A DNA stretch of 64,000 nt from Blastococcus sp. LR1. Lineage in GTDB: Bacteria; Actinomycetota; Actinomycetes; Mycobacteriales; Geodermatophilaceae. The position numbers were made by a program, and so were the translations under genes. The stretch lies in assembly GCF_020166105.1 (NCBI RefSeq), contig NZ_JAIUJY010000002.1, positions 1 to 64,000 on the forward strand, written 5' to 3'. Every line of letters starts with the position of its first letter. Position 1 is the first letter of the stretch. Positions 1-7,518 of the stretch are shown in pieces. The notes under the pieces were generated by a model. It ran no database searches. It saw nothing but the letters and a program-made list of their open reading frames with translations, and was not told where the DNA came from.

Positions 1-118
1 CGACTTCGTCGCCTACACCGTCTCGCTGCCCACCACCGCCGACAACACCTTCCAGGGCAAGTCCGCTGCGCTGAGCCTGGTCTTCACGGGCACGCAGAAG
101 ACCGGCACCGCCCGCTGA
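1..118 (+). CDS. 3' end of a TasA/camelysin-like surface protein (partial)
   Basis: Only the last 38 codons are inside the window; the gene enters from the left edge and stops with TGA at 116-118. The visible tail contains LPTTADNTFQGKSAALSLVF followed by TGTQ. This matches the C-terminal strand pattern of TasA/camelysin (peptidase M73-like, SipW-dependent) surface proteins, where a 'LP..A.N..QG..' segment precedes the final beta strand. Such proteins are exported and can form surface fibres; that role is family knowledge, not visible here. The next gene also encodes an exported beta-sandwich-like protein and starts 32 bases later with its own ribosome binding site, so the two may form a surface-protein pair. 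The N-terminus and any SipW-type signal peptide are outside the window. Confidence 0.6.
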   Translation, partial: DFVAYTVSLPTTADNTFQGKSAALSLVFTGTQKTGTAR

Positions 119-150
119 TCGCGGCCCGACGAGATCGAGGAGGTGCAGTG

Positions 151-570
151 ATGACCGTGATCCGACGAGCCGTGACCGTCCTGGGCCTGGCCCTGGCCGT
201 CGTCATCGGCACCGGAGCCCCCGCCTCGGCGACCTTCTCCGAGATGGTGAAGCTGCCCACCCCGACCACGCTGACGACCACCACGGTCGCCGCGCCCACC
301 AACGTGCGCGTGCAGATCACCTGTCCCACCCTGTACTCGATGGAGGCGCGGGTCACCTGGACCGCCAGCTCCTCGGCCCGGGTGTCGGGCTACGTCGTCA
401 ATGCCACGGTCGCGGGCCAGACCCTCGCCGCCAGCACCGGTCCGACGCAGACCACGGTCACCTACTCCACCGGCCGCAGCCCCGGCCTCCAGGTGTCGGT
501 CACCGTCAACGTGCTCACCGACTACGGCTGGAGCAAGGTCTCCGCTCCCGTGGTGGTGACGACGTGCTGA
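151..570 (+). CDS. Secreted fibronectin-III-like small protein
   Basis: 139-residue exported protein. I chose ATG at 151 because GGAGG at 139-143 lies seven bases upstream; the GTG at 148 is too close. Residues 1-27 are a signal peptide (positively charged start, hydrophobic core, cleavage after PASA). The mature part reads like one fibronectin type III beta sandwich: a PTNVRVQITC strand, the W of VTWTASSSARVSGYVV, then alternating short strands. Two cysteines, one near the start of the fold and one as the last residue, could form a disulfide that closes the domain. It follows a TasA-like gene and overlaps the start of the next gene by seven bases, so all three may be co-transcribed. No specific partner is known. 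Confidence 0.7.
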   Translation: MTVIRRAVTVLGLALAVVIGTGAPASATFSEMVKLPTPTTLTTTTVAAPTNVRVQITCPTLYSMEARVTWTASSSARVSGYVVNATVAGQTLAASTGPTQTTVTYSTGRSPGLQVSVTVNVLTDYGWSKVSAPVVVTTC

Positions 571-1019
571 CCCTGGTCCACTCCGTCGCCACCGTCGAGG
601 ACCCGGCCGACGAGCGCTCCGCGCCGCTCCCCGCCGTCGTCGTCCCCGGCACCCTCCTGGACTTCCTGCGCGGCCGGACCACGGGGCCGGCCGCGCGGGC
701 AGAACTCCTCCCGCTCGCCGGCGCCCAGCACCTGGACGACGCCGACCTCCACGACGAGGACCTGGACGCCGAGCTGATGGACCGCCTGCAGGAGATGTAC
801 CGCAGCGCTCTGCCGGAGCGGCTCTCCGCGATCACGACGAGCACCTCCGCCGGGAACGCTCCCGCCGTCGCCTCGGCCGCCACCACCCTCGCCGGCACCA
901 GCGGCCAGCTGGGCCACCCCGAGGTCGCCTCCATCTGCCGGGCCATCGCCGCCGACGCCCGCCGCGGCGTGCTCGCCCACTCCCGGGTGCAGGAGCTGCA
1001 GACCCTCACCGGAGCCTGA
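564..1019 (+). CDS. HPt-like protein lacking the phospho-histidine
   Basis: 151-residue protein with a GTG start inside the previous stop region, suggesting translational coupling. Residues about 68-135 follow the histidine phosphotransfer (HPt) helical pattern: ELMDRLQEMYRSALPERLSAI, then AATTLAGTSGQLGHPEV, then a C-R-A-I-A-A-D-A-R-R-G helix. In active HPt domains the second segment reads A-H-x-L-K-G-S-S-G-x-L-G. Here the histidine position is Thr107 and the lysine position is Ala110, so normal phosphotransfer should be impossible. The first 60 residues are acidic and look disordered. It could be a degenerate HPt acting as a docking or anti-phosphorelay protein for the response regulators next door. 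The function is inference; the fold assignment is fairly good. Confidence 0.65.
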   Translation: MLTLVHSVATVEDPADERSAPLPAVVVPGTLLDFLRGRTTGPAARAELLPLAGAQHLDDADLHDEDLDAELMDRLQEMYRSALPERLSAITTSTSAGNAPAVASAATTLAGTSGQLGHPEVASICRAIAADARRGVLAHSRVQELQTLTGA

Positions 1020-1024
1020 TCAGG

Positions 1025-1066
1025 AACGACGAAGGACCCCCGCCGAGGCGGGGGTCCTTCGTCGTT
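1025..1066. terminator. Bidirectional terminator
   Basis: A perfect inverted repeat of about 19 bp with a four-base loop, arms 1025-1043 and 1048-1066. It sits between the convergent HPt-like gene and the OmpR-type regulator and can serve both. Confidence 0.85.
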
Positions 1067-1091
1067 CGCGGCCCCTGGACGGGGTCTCTCT

Positions 1092-1799
1092 TCAGGCGAC
1101 CAGGCGGTAGCCGACTCCCCGGACCGTCTTGATCTCGGGCGAGTTCAGGCCGGCCGCGACCAGCTTGCGGCGCAGGTTGGACATGTGCGCCTCCACGAGC
1201 CGCAGGTTGCCCTCCCAGTCGGTCTGCCAGACCTCGCGCAGCAGCGTCTCGCGCTGCAGCACCCGGCCGGGCCGGGAGGCGAGCGCGGCCAGCAGGTCGA
1301 ACTCCGTGCGGGTGAGGTCGACGATGTCGCCGTCCACCCGCACCTCGCGGCTGTCCTCGTCCACCTCGAGCTCGGCGAGCCGGCGGACCGAGTCGGCCAC
1401 CTCCGCGATCGTCGGGGCCGCCGCGGGCGCGGTGCGCGGGAAACGCAGCATCGCCTGGACCCGCGCGGTGAGCTCGCGGGGGGAGAACGGCTTGGCCATG
1501 TAGCCGTCGGCGCCCACGGCCAGGCCGATCAGCAGGTCGACCTCCTCGGCGCGGGCGGTGAGCATCAGGACGTAGCACGCCGTCTCGGCCCGGATCTGCC
1601 GGCAGATCTCGGTGCCGTCGGCGTCCGGGAGCCCGAGGTCGAGCACGATGAGGTCCGGCGGATCGCGCCGCACCTCCTCCAGTGCCGCTCCGCCGGTGCC
1701 CACCGCGCGCACCGCGAACCCGGCACGCTCGAGGACTGTCACCACGAGCTCGCGGATCTCCTCGGTGTCCTCGACCACGAGCACGGACTGTTCGGACAC
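1092..1799 (-). CDS. OmpR/PhoB-family response regulator
   Basis: 235 residues: a receiver domain at about 5-120 and a winged-helix DNA-binding domain at about 140-233. The receiver has the acidic pair E10/D11, the phosphoacceptor Asp54 (IVLDLGLPD), Thr81 and Lys103. The output domain carries the usual LTRTEFDLLAAL and VRGVGYRLVA ends. I chose GTG at 1799 because AGGAGG lies just upstream of it; the in-frame start at 1814 would put this Shine-Dalgarno inside the gene. No sensor kinase is adjacent, so it is an orphan here. It is divergent from the receiver/PIG-L operon and convergent with the HPt-like gene, suggesting the three phosphorelay genes are functionally linked. Confidence 0.9.
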   Translation of the reverse strand: MSEQSVLVVEDTEEIRELVVTVLERAGFAVRAVGTGGAALEEVRRDPPDLIVLDLGLPDADGTEICRQIRAETACYVLMLTARAEEVDLLIGLAVGADGYMAKPFSPRELTARVQAMLRFPRTAPAAAPTIAEVADSVRRLAELEVDEDSREVRVDGDIVDLTRTEFDLLAALASRPGRVLQRETLLREVWQTDWEGNLRLVEAHMSNLRRKLVAAGLNSPEIKTVRGVGYRLVA

Positions 1800-2054
1800 G
1801 ACGTTCCTCCTCACGCTGAGCTGTCACGGTGCGGAGGACCGGGCGGTTCTCCGTCACCTGACCGGGTGATCGGCACGCCGAATGCCCTGCTTGAGCGGCG
1901 GGTCGGTCGCCCGGGAGGGTCGTCTCCCCCTCCGGGGTGAGATCGCCGCGTATTCGGCTCATGACGGCGGCTCCTCCCGCCGTCAACGGTCACAGGGGAC
2001 GCCCGTCCCCTTCCCGGCGAGAACCGGGAGACCCGACCGACGGGAGCCGGAATC

Positions 2055-3140
2055 GTGGACGGTGCACTGCACGTCCTCGTCGTCGACGACGACGCCGACA
2101 CCGCACTGTTCGTGCGCACCGTGCTGCAGCGGAGCGGCATGACCGTGACGACCTGCGCCGACCCGCTCGAGGCACTGACCCTCGCGAGCCGCGTCGAGTT
2201 CGACGCGGCCATCACCGACATCGAGATGCCGGGCATGACCGGCCTGGACTTCCTCGACCGGCTGCGCCAGATCCGCCCCGACCTCCCGGTCACGGTGATG
2301 ACCGCGCACGCGTCCGTGGACTACGCCGTGGACGCGCTCCGCCGGCAGGCCGACGAGTTCCTCGTCAAGCCGGTCCCCAAGGACACCCTCGCCACCACGA
2401 TTCGCCGGCTGGCCGAGACCGCCCAGGCCAAGCGGGCCGCCGCGCCGCAGCGGCAGACCGTGCTCGCCATCGGCGCGCACCCCGACGACGTCGAGATCGG
2501 CGTCGGCGGCACGCTGGCCGCCCACCGCTCCGCCGGTGACCAGGTCGTCATCCTGACCATGTCCCGCGGCGCCCGCGGCGGCGAGGCCGGCGACCGACAG
2601 GACGAGTCGCTGGCCGCCGCCGAGCTGATCGGCGCCCGCCTCTTCCTCGAGGACCTCGAGGACACCCGGATCAGCCCGATGGACCCGACGATGTCGATCA
2701 TCGAGCGCGTCGTGAACGAGGTCCGGCCGACCATCGTCTACACGCACTCGGCGAACGACCGGCACCAGGACCACCGCGCCGTCCACCAGGCCGCGAGCGT
2801 CGCGACCCGGTCGGTGCCGACGGTCGCGTGCTTCCAGAGCCCCTCGGCCACCATCGACTTCCGGCCGACCCGCTTCGTGACCATCGACGGGTTCACCCGC
2901 ACCAAGCTCGACCTGCTCAAGGCCTTCCGCTCGCAGGCCGGCATCCGGTCCTACCTCCAGGACGACTTCGTCCTCGCGACCGCCCGCTACTGGTCCCGCT
3001 ACGCCAGCGGCGGCCAGTACTGCGAGCCCCTCGAGGTCATCCGTGACGCCGGCGCCGTCGTCGGCGCCACCAGCGACGCGACCTTCCAGCCGAACAGCAG
3101 CCCCACCTCCTCGACCCCCTCGGAGTCCTACGGTGTCTGA
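2055..3140 (+). CDS. Response-regulator receiver fused to PIG-L/LmbE deacetylase
   Basis: 361 residues in two domains. Residues 5-120 are a CheY-like receiver with D11/D12, phosphoacceptor Asp55 (AITDIEMPG), Thr83 and Lys105. Residues 135-330 are a PIG-L/LmbE zinc deacetylase with the AHPDDVE motif (His142, Asp144, Asp145) and HQDHRAVH (His237-His244). PIG-L enzymes remove N-acetyl from GlcNAc-type substrates (MshB, the GPI enzyme). A fused receiver suggests the deacetylation is switched by phosphorylation. The C-terminal 30 residues are a Ser/Pro/Thr-rich tail. It is the first gene of a tight five-gene run ending with a polysaccharide-synthase-like GT2, so the substrate may be that polymer or its precursor (inference). 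Confidence 0.85.
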   Translation: MDGALHVLVVDDDADTALFVRTVLQRSGMTVTTCADPLEALTLASRVEFDAAITDIEMPGMTGLDFLDRLRQIRPDLPVTVMTAHASVDYAVDALRRQADEFLVKPVPKDTLATTIRRLAETAQAKRAAAPQRQTVLAIGAHPDDVEIGVGGTLAAHRSAGDQVVILTMSRGARGGEAGDRQDESLAAAELIGARLFLEDLEDTRISPMDPTMSIIERVVNEVRPTIVYTHSANDRHQDHRAVHQAASVATRSVPTVACFQSPSATIDFRPTRFVTIDGFTRTKLDLLKAFRSQAGIRSYLQDDFVLATARYWSRYASGGQYCEPLEVIRDAGAVVGATSDATFQPNSSPTSSTPSESYGV

Positions 3141-4122
3141 CCACTCCCCCACCCGCGTCCTCGTGACCGGCGCCGGCGGACCCGCCGGCGTGGCCGTGCT
3201 GCGCTCCCTGGCCCGGCGCGACGACGTCGTGCTGCTCGCGGCCGACATGGACCGCTACGCCAGCGGCCTCTACCTGGTCGAGGCCGGCGCCCGGCACCTG
3301 GTCCGCCCGGGCCTGAGCGAGGAGTTCGTCGACCACCTCGTCGAGCTGTGCGAGCGCGAGCGGGTCGACGTCCTGTTCTCCACCGTCGACGTCGAGCTCC
3401 CCCGGCTGGCCGCCGAACGCAAGCGCCTGGACGCCGTCGGCACCACGCTGGCGGCCCCGAGCCTGGAGACCCTCGAGGTCTGCCTGGACAAGTACGCGCT
3501 GGCCCAGCGCTGCACCGGCGTCGTCCGGACGCCGCGCACCGCCCTGCTGGGCGAGACCGACCCCGACAGCTGGGACTACCCGGTCATCGTCAAGCCGCGC
3601 CGCGGCGCCGGCTCGCGCGGTGTGCACCTGGTCGAGGACGCCGCCGCGCTGCGGGCCCTGGGCAGCGACGAGGACATCCTGGTGCAGGCGAACCTGCCCG
3701 GCGACGAGTACTCGGTCGACACCCTGGCCGACGCCGACGGCACCGTCGTCGCCGCCGTGCCGCGGTCCCGCCTCCGCGTCGACTCCGGCGTCTCCGTGGC
3801 CGGCACGACGGTCGCCGACCCCGAGCTGGAGGAGACCGCGCGCCAGATCGCCGCGGCCATCGGCCTGGTCGGCGTGGCCAACATCCAGCTGCGCCGCGAC
3901 GCCGAGGGCCGCCCCGCGCTGCTCGAGGTCAACCCGCGCTTCCCCGGAGCCATGCCGCTGACCGTCGCCGCCGGCGTCGACATGCCCTCGCTCGCGCTTG
4001 ACCTGGCGCTGGGGCGCCCGCTGCCGGCCTCGGTGCCGTTCCGCGAGCTCGCCGTCGTCCGGTACCTGGAGGACGTCTTCGTGCCCCTGGCCGACGTCGT
4101 CGCCGAGGAGCCCGCGCGATGA
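3133..4122 (+). CDS. ATP-grasp ligase (carbamoyl-phosphate-synthase-large-like)
   Basis: 329 residues. The GTG at 3133 overlaps the previous stop by eight bases and has GGAG about eight bases upstream. The N-terminal segment VLVTGAGGPAGVAVLRSL is a glycine-rich preATP-grasp fold. The central part has the ATP-grasp signature: YPVIVKPRRGAGSRGV (nucleotide-binding loop), DEDILVQANLPGDEYSVD, and the metal-binding PALLEVNPRFPGAM near residue 270. ATP-grasp enzymes join a carboxylate to an amine or thiol through an acyl phosphate. The substrate is unknown. Genes of this type occur with carbohydrate or surface-polymer tailoring enzymes, which fits the downstream PHP and GT2 genes, but this is inference. 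Confidence 0.8.
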   Translation: MSDHSPTRVLVTGAGGPAGVAVLRSLARRDDVVLLAADMDRYASGLYLVEAGARHLVRPGLSEEFVDHLVELCERERVDVLFSTVDVELPRLAAERKRLDAVGTTLAAPSLETLEVCLDKYALAQRCTGVVRTPRTALLGETDPDSWDYPVIVKPRRGAGSRGVHLVEDAAALRALGSDEDILVQANLPGDEYSVDTLADADGTVVAAVPRSRLRVDSGVSVAGTTVADPELEETARQIAAAIGLVGVANIQLRRDAEGRPALLEVNPRFPGAMPLTVAAGVDMPSLALDLALGRPLPASVPFRELAVVRYLEDVFVPLADVVAEEPAR

Positions 4123-4871
4123 CCATCGCCGAGATCGCGGAGCTCGACCTGCTCCTCACCGACCACCACGTGCACTCGACCTGGTCCGACGACGCCATCA
4201 GCGCGCCCATGGAGAACCTGGCCGCCGCCCGTGACCGCGGCCTGGCCAGCATCCGCATGGTCGACCACGTCCGGACGACGACGACGTGGGTGCCCGGCTT
4301 CCTCGCCGAGGTCTCCGCGCTGCCCCGCATCGAGGGCCTGGAGGTCCTGACCGGGGTCGAGGCGAAGATCCTCGACGCGGCCGGCCGGCTCGACGTGCCC
4401 GACGACCTCGTCGTCGGCGCCGGCGGCGTGGACCGCGTGCTCATCGCCGACCACCAGTTCCCCGGGCCGGACGGCCCGTGGAGCCCGCGCCGCACCCTCG
4501 AGGAGCTCGCCGCCGGCCTGTCGGCCGAGGACGCGATGAGCATCCTCGTCACCGCCACCGTGGGCGCGATGGAGCGGGCCGGCCGCGGCCAGCTCGCCCA
4601 CCTCTTCTCCCTGCTGCCCAAGATCGGGCTGCACGAGAGCGAGCTGCTCGACGAGCACGTCGCGGCGATCGCCGACGCCGCCGTGCGCACCGGCACCACC
4701 GTCGAGGTCAACGAGAAGTGGCGGTGCCCCGGCCCGCGCGTCGTCCTCCAGCTCGCCGCCGCCGGGGTCACCCTCGTCGGCTCCACCGACAGCCACGAGG
4801 CCACGACCGTGGGCCGTTACTCCTGGGTGGCCGACGCTGCCTCCGCGACCCGACTGGTGGGAACCCGATGA
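4119..4871 (+). CDS. PHP-domain metal-dependent phosphoesterase
   Basis: 250 residues. The start overlaps the previous stop (ATGA). PHP motif 1 is D15-x-H17-x-H19 (DHHVH). Later metal-ligand candidates are VDHVR near residue 50, IADHQF near 110, and TDSHEA near 228. The overall pattern resembles histidinol-phosphatase-like PHP proteins, which bind two or three metal ions and hydrolyse phosphomonoesters. It sits between an ATP-grasp and a glycosyltransferase with overlapping ends, so it probably acts on an intermediate of the same pathway. The substrate cannot be read from the sequence. Confidence 0.8.
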   Translation: MTIAEIAELDLLLTDHHVHSTWSDDAISAPMENLAAARDRGLASIRMVDHVRTTTTWVPGFLAEVSALPRIEGLEVLTGVEAKILDAAGRLDVPDDLVVGAGGVDRVLIADHQFPGPDGPWSPRRTLEELAAGLSAEDAMSILVTATVGAMERAGRGQLAHLFSLLPKIGLHESELLDEHVAAIADAAVRTGTTVEVNEKWRCPGPRVVLQLAAAGVTLVGSTDSHEATTVGRYSWVADAASATRLVGTR

Positions 4872-6337
4872 CCGAGATCTTCTCCGGCAGCACGGGGCAC
4901 GACGTGCTCGCCGTCTTCCTGCTGGTGCTGGTCGGCGTGGGTGCGATCCCGGTGATCGCCGGGCTCGCCCAGTTCCTGGTGATCCCGCTGCACGCCGTCC
5001 GCAACCACTACCGCGAGACCGGGCCGTACCTGCCCAACGTCGCGGTCGTGATCCCGGCGTGGAACGAGGCGGCCGTCCTGACGACGTCGATCGAGCGCCT
5101 GGTCGGGCTGGACTACCCGCCGGACCGGCTGCGGATCTACGTGGTCGACGACGCCAGCACCGACGACACCCCCGCGGTGCTCGCCCGCTGCGCCGAGCGC
5201 TTCCCCGGACGCGTCGTGCACCTGCGCCGCGACAAGGGCGGCGAGGGCAAGGCGCACACCCTCAACCACGGGCTGCGGCACATCCTCGCCGAGGACTGGA
5301 TGGAGGCGCTCCTGATCATGGACGCCGACGTCATCTACGAGCCGGCCTCGCTGCGCAAGATGACCCGGCACCTCGCCGACCCGACCGTCGGCGCGGTCAC
5401 CGCCTACATCCGCGAGGGCAGCGGCGACCCGCAGGGGATCACCCGCTTCATCGGCTTCGACTACCTGGCCGCGCAGGCCGCGTCCCGTCGCGCGCAGAAC
5501 GTCGCCGGCGCCATGGCCTGCCTGGCCGGCGGGGCCCAGCTGCACAGCCGGGAGAACCTCGAGGCGATCGGCGGCCAGATCGACACCTCGTCGCTGGCCG
5601 AGGACACGGTCACCACGTTCCGCACCCAGCTCGGCGGCCGCCGGGTCGTCTTCGAGCCGCACGCCCGCGTGCTGGCCGAGGAGCCGGCCGGCATCGACGC
5701 GCTGTGGAAGCAGCGGCTGCGCTGGGCGCGGGGCAACGTGCAGATCACCTCGATGTACAAGCACCTGTGGTTCCGCCGCTCGGTGCACCCGGGGCTCGGT
5801 GGCTTCTTCTTCGGCATCTTCTGGTTTGCGATCCTGCTGCTGCCGGTGGCGATGCTGCTCACCTCGATCGGCCTGATCGGGCTCTTCCTGCTCGACAGCC
5901 GGCTGGCCTCCGAGGTGTTCGGGGCGGCCGTGTTCGTGCCGATCGCGACCTTCGTCTTCATGATCACGCTGACCATGTCGGTGGATCCGAAGACGGGGTC
6001 CAAGGTGTGGCGCGAGGCGCTGCTCTTCCCGGGGCTCATCTCCTTCGTCGTCCTCGTCGCCGCCGCGTTCCCGGGCCTGATCCCGGTGACCGGCACGGCG
6101 GAGACCTTCTGGACCCTGTTCGTCTACAGCTGGCTGGTGCTCTGCATCCCACTGGCCTACGGCGTCCGGAAGCTGGAGGGCACCCGCTGGGGCAGGCCGC
6201 TCGCGCCGCTGGCGCTCTACCTGGTCGGCTTCGGGCCGATGATGTGCGCGATCACCGTGGACGCCTACGTGAAGGAGTTCCGCGGGGCCGCGATGACCTG
6301 GGACAAGACCGAGAAGACCGGGAGGGTCACCGTATGA
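4868..6337 (+). CDS. Processive family-2 glycosyltransferase, membrane-bound
   Basis: 489 residues. ATG at 4868 overlaps the previous stop. Residues 10-40 form a membrane segment. The GT-A catalytic domain follows: VAVVIPAWNEAAVL, VVDDAST, the DxD motif at Asp152/Asp154 (MDADVIY), the acceptor motif E245-D246, and Q282-R-L-R-W286, the QxxRW signature of processive synthases such as cellulose, hyaluronan and PgaC-type poly-GlcNAc synthases. After residue 300 there are about five more membrane segments, as expected for coupled synthesis and export. Being in one operon with a PIG-L deacetylase recalls poly-GlcNAc systems in which synthesis and deacetylation go together; the actual sugar is unknown. 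Confidence 0.88.
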   Translation: MTEIFSGSTGHDVLAVFLLVLVGVGAIPVIAGLAQFLVIPLHAVRNHYRETGPYLPNVAVVIPAWNEAAVLTTSIERLVGLDYPPDRLRIYVVDDASTDDTPAVLARCAERFPGRVVHLRRDKGGEGKAHTLNHGLRHILAEDWMEALLIMDADVIYEPASLRKMTRHLADPTVGAVTAYIREGSGDPQGITRFIGFDYLAAQAASRRAQNVAGAMACLAGGAQLHSRENLEAIGGQIDTSSLAEDTVTTFRTQLGGRRVVFEPHARVLAEEPAGIDALWKQRLRWARGNVQITSMYKHLWFRRSVHPGLGGFFFGIFWFAILLLPVAMLLTSIGLIGLFLLDSRLASEVFGAAVFVPIATFVFMITLTMSVDPKTGSKVWREALLFPGLISFVVLVAAAFPGLIPVTGTAETFWTLFVYSWLVLCIPLAYGVRKLEGTRWGRPLAPLALYLVGFGPMMCAITVDAYVKEFRGAAMTWDKTEKTGRVTV

Positions 6338-6570
6338 GCACCGACCTCGTGGGGACCGGACAGCCGTTCCGCGTCTCGCCGCCGATCGTCCTCACGCCGG
6401 AGCTGCTGGCCCGCTGCGGCGGGATCGCCCCGGTGTGGGCCGACCCCCTGGCGCTCGCCGACGAGACGGAGGCCGACCGGGTGCGCGAGCGCCGGCTCTA
6501 CGTCGGCCTGGCGGCGGCGATCGCCGTCGTCGTCGCCCTCTGGATCGTCCGCAGCATGCTGCTGGGCTGA
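6334..6570 (+). CDS. Small single-pass membrane protein, GT2 partner
   Basis: 78 residues; ATG at 6334 overlaps the glycosyltransferase stop (ATGA). The first 50 residues are soluble (PPIVLTPELLARCGGIAPVW, then an acidic DETEADRVRERR stretch); residues about 53-76 form one membrane helix (VGLAAAIAVVVALWIVRSML). No family is recognised. Small membrane partners of processive GT2 enzymes are common (PgaD is one example), and the coupling argues for a similar auxiliary role. Confidence 0.7.
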   Translation: MSTDLVGTGQPFRVSPPIVLTPELLARCGGIAPVWADPLALADETEADRVRERRLYVGLAAAIAVVVALWIVRSMLLG

Positions 6571-6662
6571 CCGCGCAGGGCCGTCATGGCCATGTGGGCC
6601 CCGACAGGGCCGTACCCGCTCCGGCGGGTGCGGCCCTGACCTGCACCACTGGCGCAATCGGG

Positions 6663-6681
6663 TAAGGCCAGGCTAACCTCC
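6663..6681 (+). promoter_or_regulatory. IdeR/DtxR-type iron box
   Basis: TAAGGCCAGGCTAACCTCC matches the 19-bp IdeR consensus TTAGGTTAGGCTAACCTAA at 14 positions, including the core AGGCTAACCT. It lies about 70 bases upstream of the bfd start, as expected for iron-dependent control of an iron-storage operon. Confidence 0.7.
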
Positions 6682-6748
6682 CTGGCGTTGCCCGGCGTCC
6701 GCGGCGGAGCAGCGCGACCCCGTGCCCCCGACGTGAGGCGACCGCTCC

Positions 6749-6979
6749 ATGTACGTGTGCCACTGCAGCGTGGTGACCGACCGCGACATCCTCGAGGCCA
6801 TCGCCAACGGTGCCCGGTGCATCGCCGACGTCGCCCGCGTCACCGGCGCCGGCCGCACCTGCGGCAACTGCGTCGAGTCGATGCGCGACCTCGTGTGCAA
6901 GCATTGCCCGGTCCGCGCCGAGCGCACCACCGAGCGTCCGGCCGAGCGAGAACTGGGAGTCGCTGGTGCAGCCCGTTAG
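6749..6979 (+). CDS. bfd: Bacterioferritin-associated ferredoxin
   Basis: 76 residues. It begins MYVCHC and has CGNC at 38-41, giving the four cysteines (4, 6, 38, 41) that hold the [2Fe-2S] cluster of Bfd. Bfd reduces the ferric core of bacterioferritin so that iron can be released. An extra CKHC pair at about residues 50-53 follows the domain and is not part of the canonical set. The last 14 bases overlap the bacterioferritin gene, which strongly links the two. An IdeR-like box lies upstream. Confidence 0.9.
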   Translation: MYVCHCSVVTDRDILEAIANGARCIADVARVTGAGRTCGNCVESMRDLVCKHCPVRAERTTERPAERELGVAGAAR

Positions 6980-7451
6980 CCCCCGTGTGGTCGAACTGCT
7001 CAACGACGCGTTGACCTTCGAGCTCACCGTCACGAACACCTACTTCCTCAACGCGCGCATGCTCGACGCGTGGGGCCTGCCGAAGCTCGGCAAGGTGTTC
7101 TACGACCTCTCCATCGACGAGATGCGCGACGCCGACGCACTGATCCAGCGCGTCCTGCTCTTCGACGGCCACCCGAACCTGCAGCGCCTGGGTGCGATCC
7201 GGATCGGCGAGACCGCCGAGGAGATGCTCGCGCTCGCCCTCGACAGCGAGAAGGTCGCGGTCGCGCAGTTTAACGCCTCCGCCAAGGAGTGCCACGACCT
7301 CGGGGACCACGGCACCGCCGCCGTCTTCGAGGAGATGGTCCGCGACGAGGAGAAGCACGCCGACTGGTTCGAGGCGCAGCTGTCCGCGATCGAGCGGGTC
7401 GGCGTGCCGCAGTACCTGGCCGCGCAGATCGTCACCGAGACGCCTGCCTGA
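6966..7451 (+). CDS. bfr: Bacterioferritin
   Basis: 161 residues, the usual length. I chose GTG at 6966 (GGGAG about eight bases upstream), which gives the standard N-terminus. The haem ligand Met53 is present (SIDEM). Ferroxidase ligands by alignment to E. coli Bfr: Glu19, Glu52, Glu95, Glu128 and His131 are kept, and Tyr26 is kept. The position equal to His54 is Asp55 (DEMRDAD instead of DEM-x-H-AD). The PNLQRLG and GETAEEML blocks are typical. It stores iron as a 24-mer. The His-to-Asp change at one iron site may alter oxidation kinetics. Confidence 0.92.
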   Translation: MQPVSPRVVELLNDALTFELTVTNTYFLNARMLDAWGLPKLGKVFYDLSIDEMRDADALIQRVLLFDGHPNLQRLGAIRIGETAEEMLALALDSEKVAVAQFNASAKECHDLGDHGTAAVFEEMVRDEEKHADWFEAQLSAIERVGVPQYLAAQIVTETPA

Positions 7452-7469
7452 CCTCCGCCCCGCCTCTCC

Positions 7470-7503
7470 GAGGGCCCTCTCCCGAACCCGGGAGAGGGCC
7501 CTC
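7470..7503. terminator. Terminator between bfr and the siderophore-binding gene
   Basis: A perfect 15-bp inverted repeat (7470-7484 and 7489-7503) with an AACC loop, located between two convergent genes. Confidence 0.85.
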
Positions 7504-7518
7504 GTCGTCGGGCGGGGT

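Noticed and set aside
5059-6333. Long open frames overlapping the GT2 gene in other phases
   Set aside because: They are Arg/Pro/Ala-rich shadows produced by the strong third-position GC bias. Only the last part, from 6334, is a separate gene.
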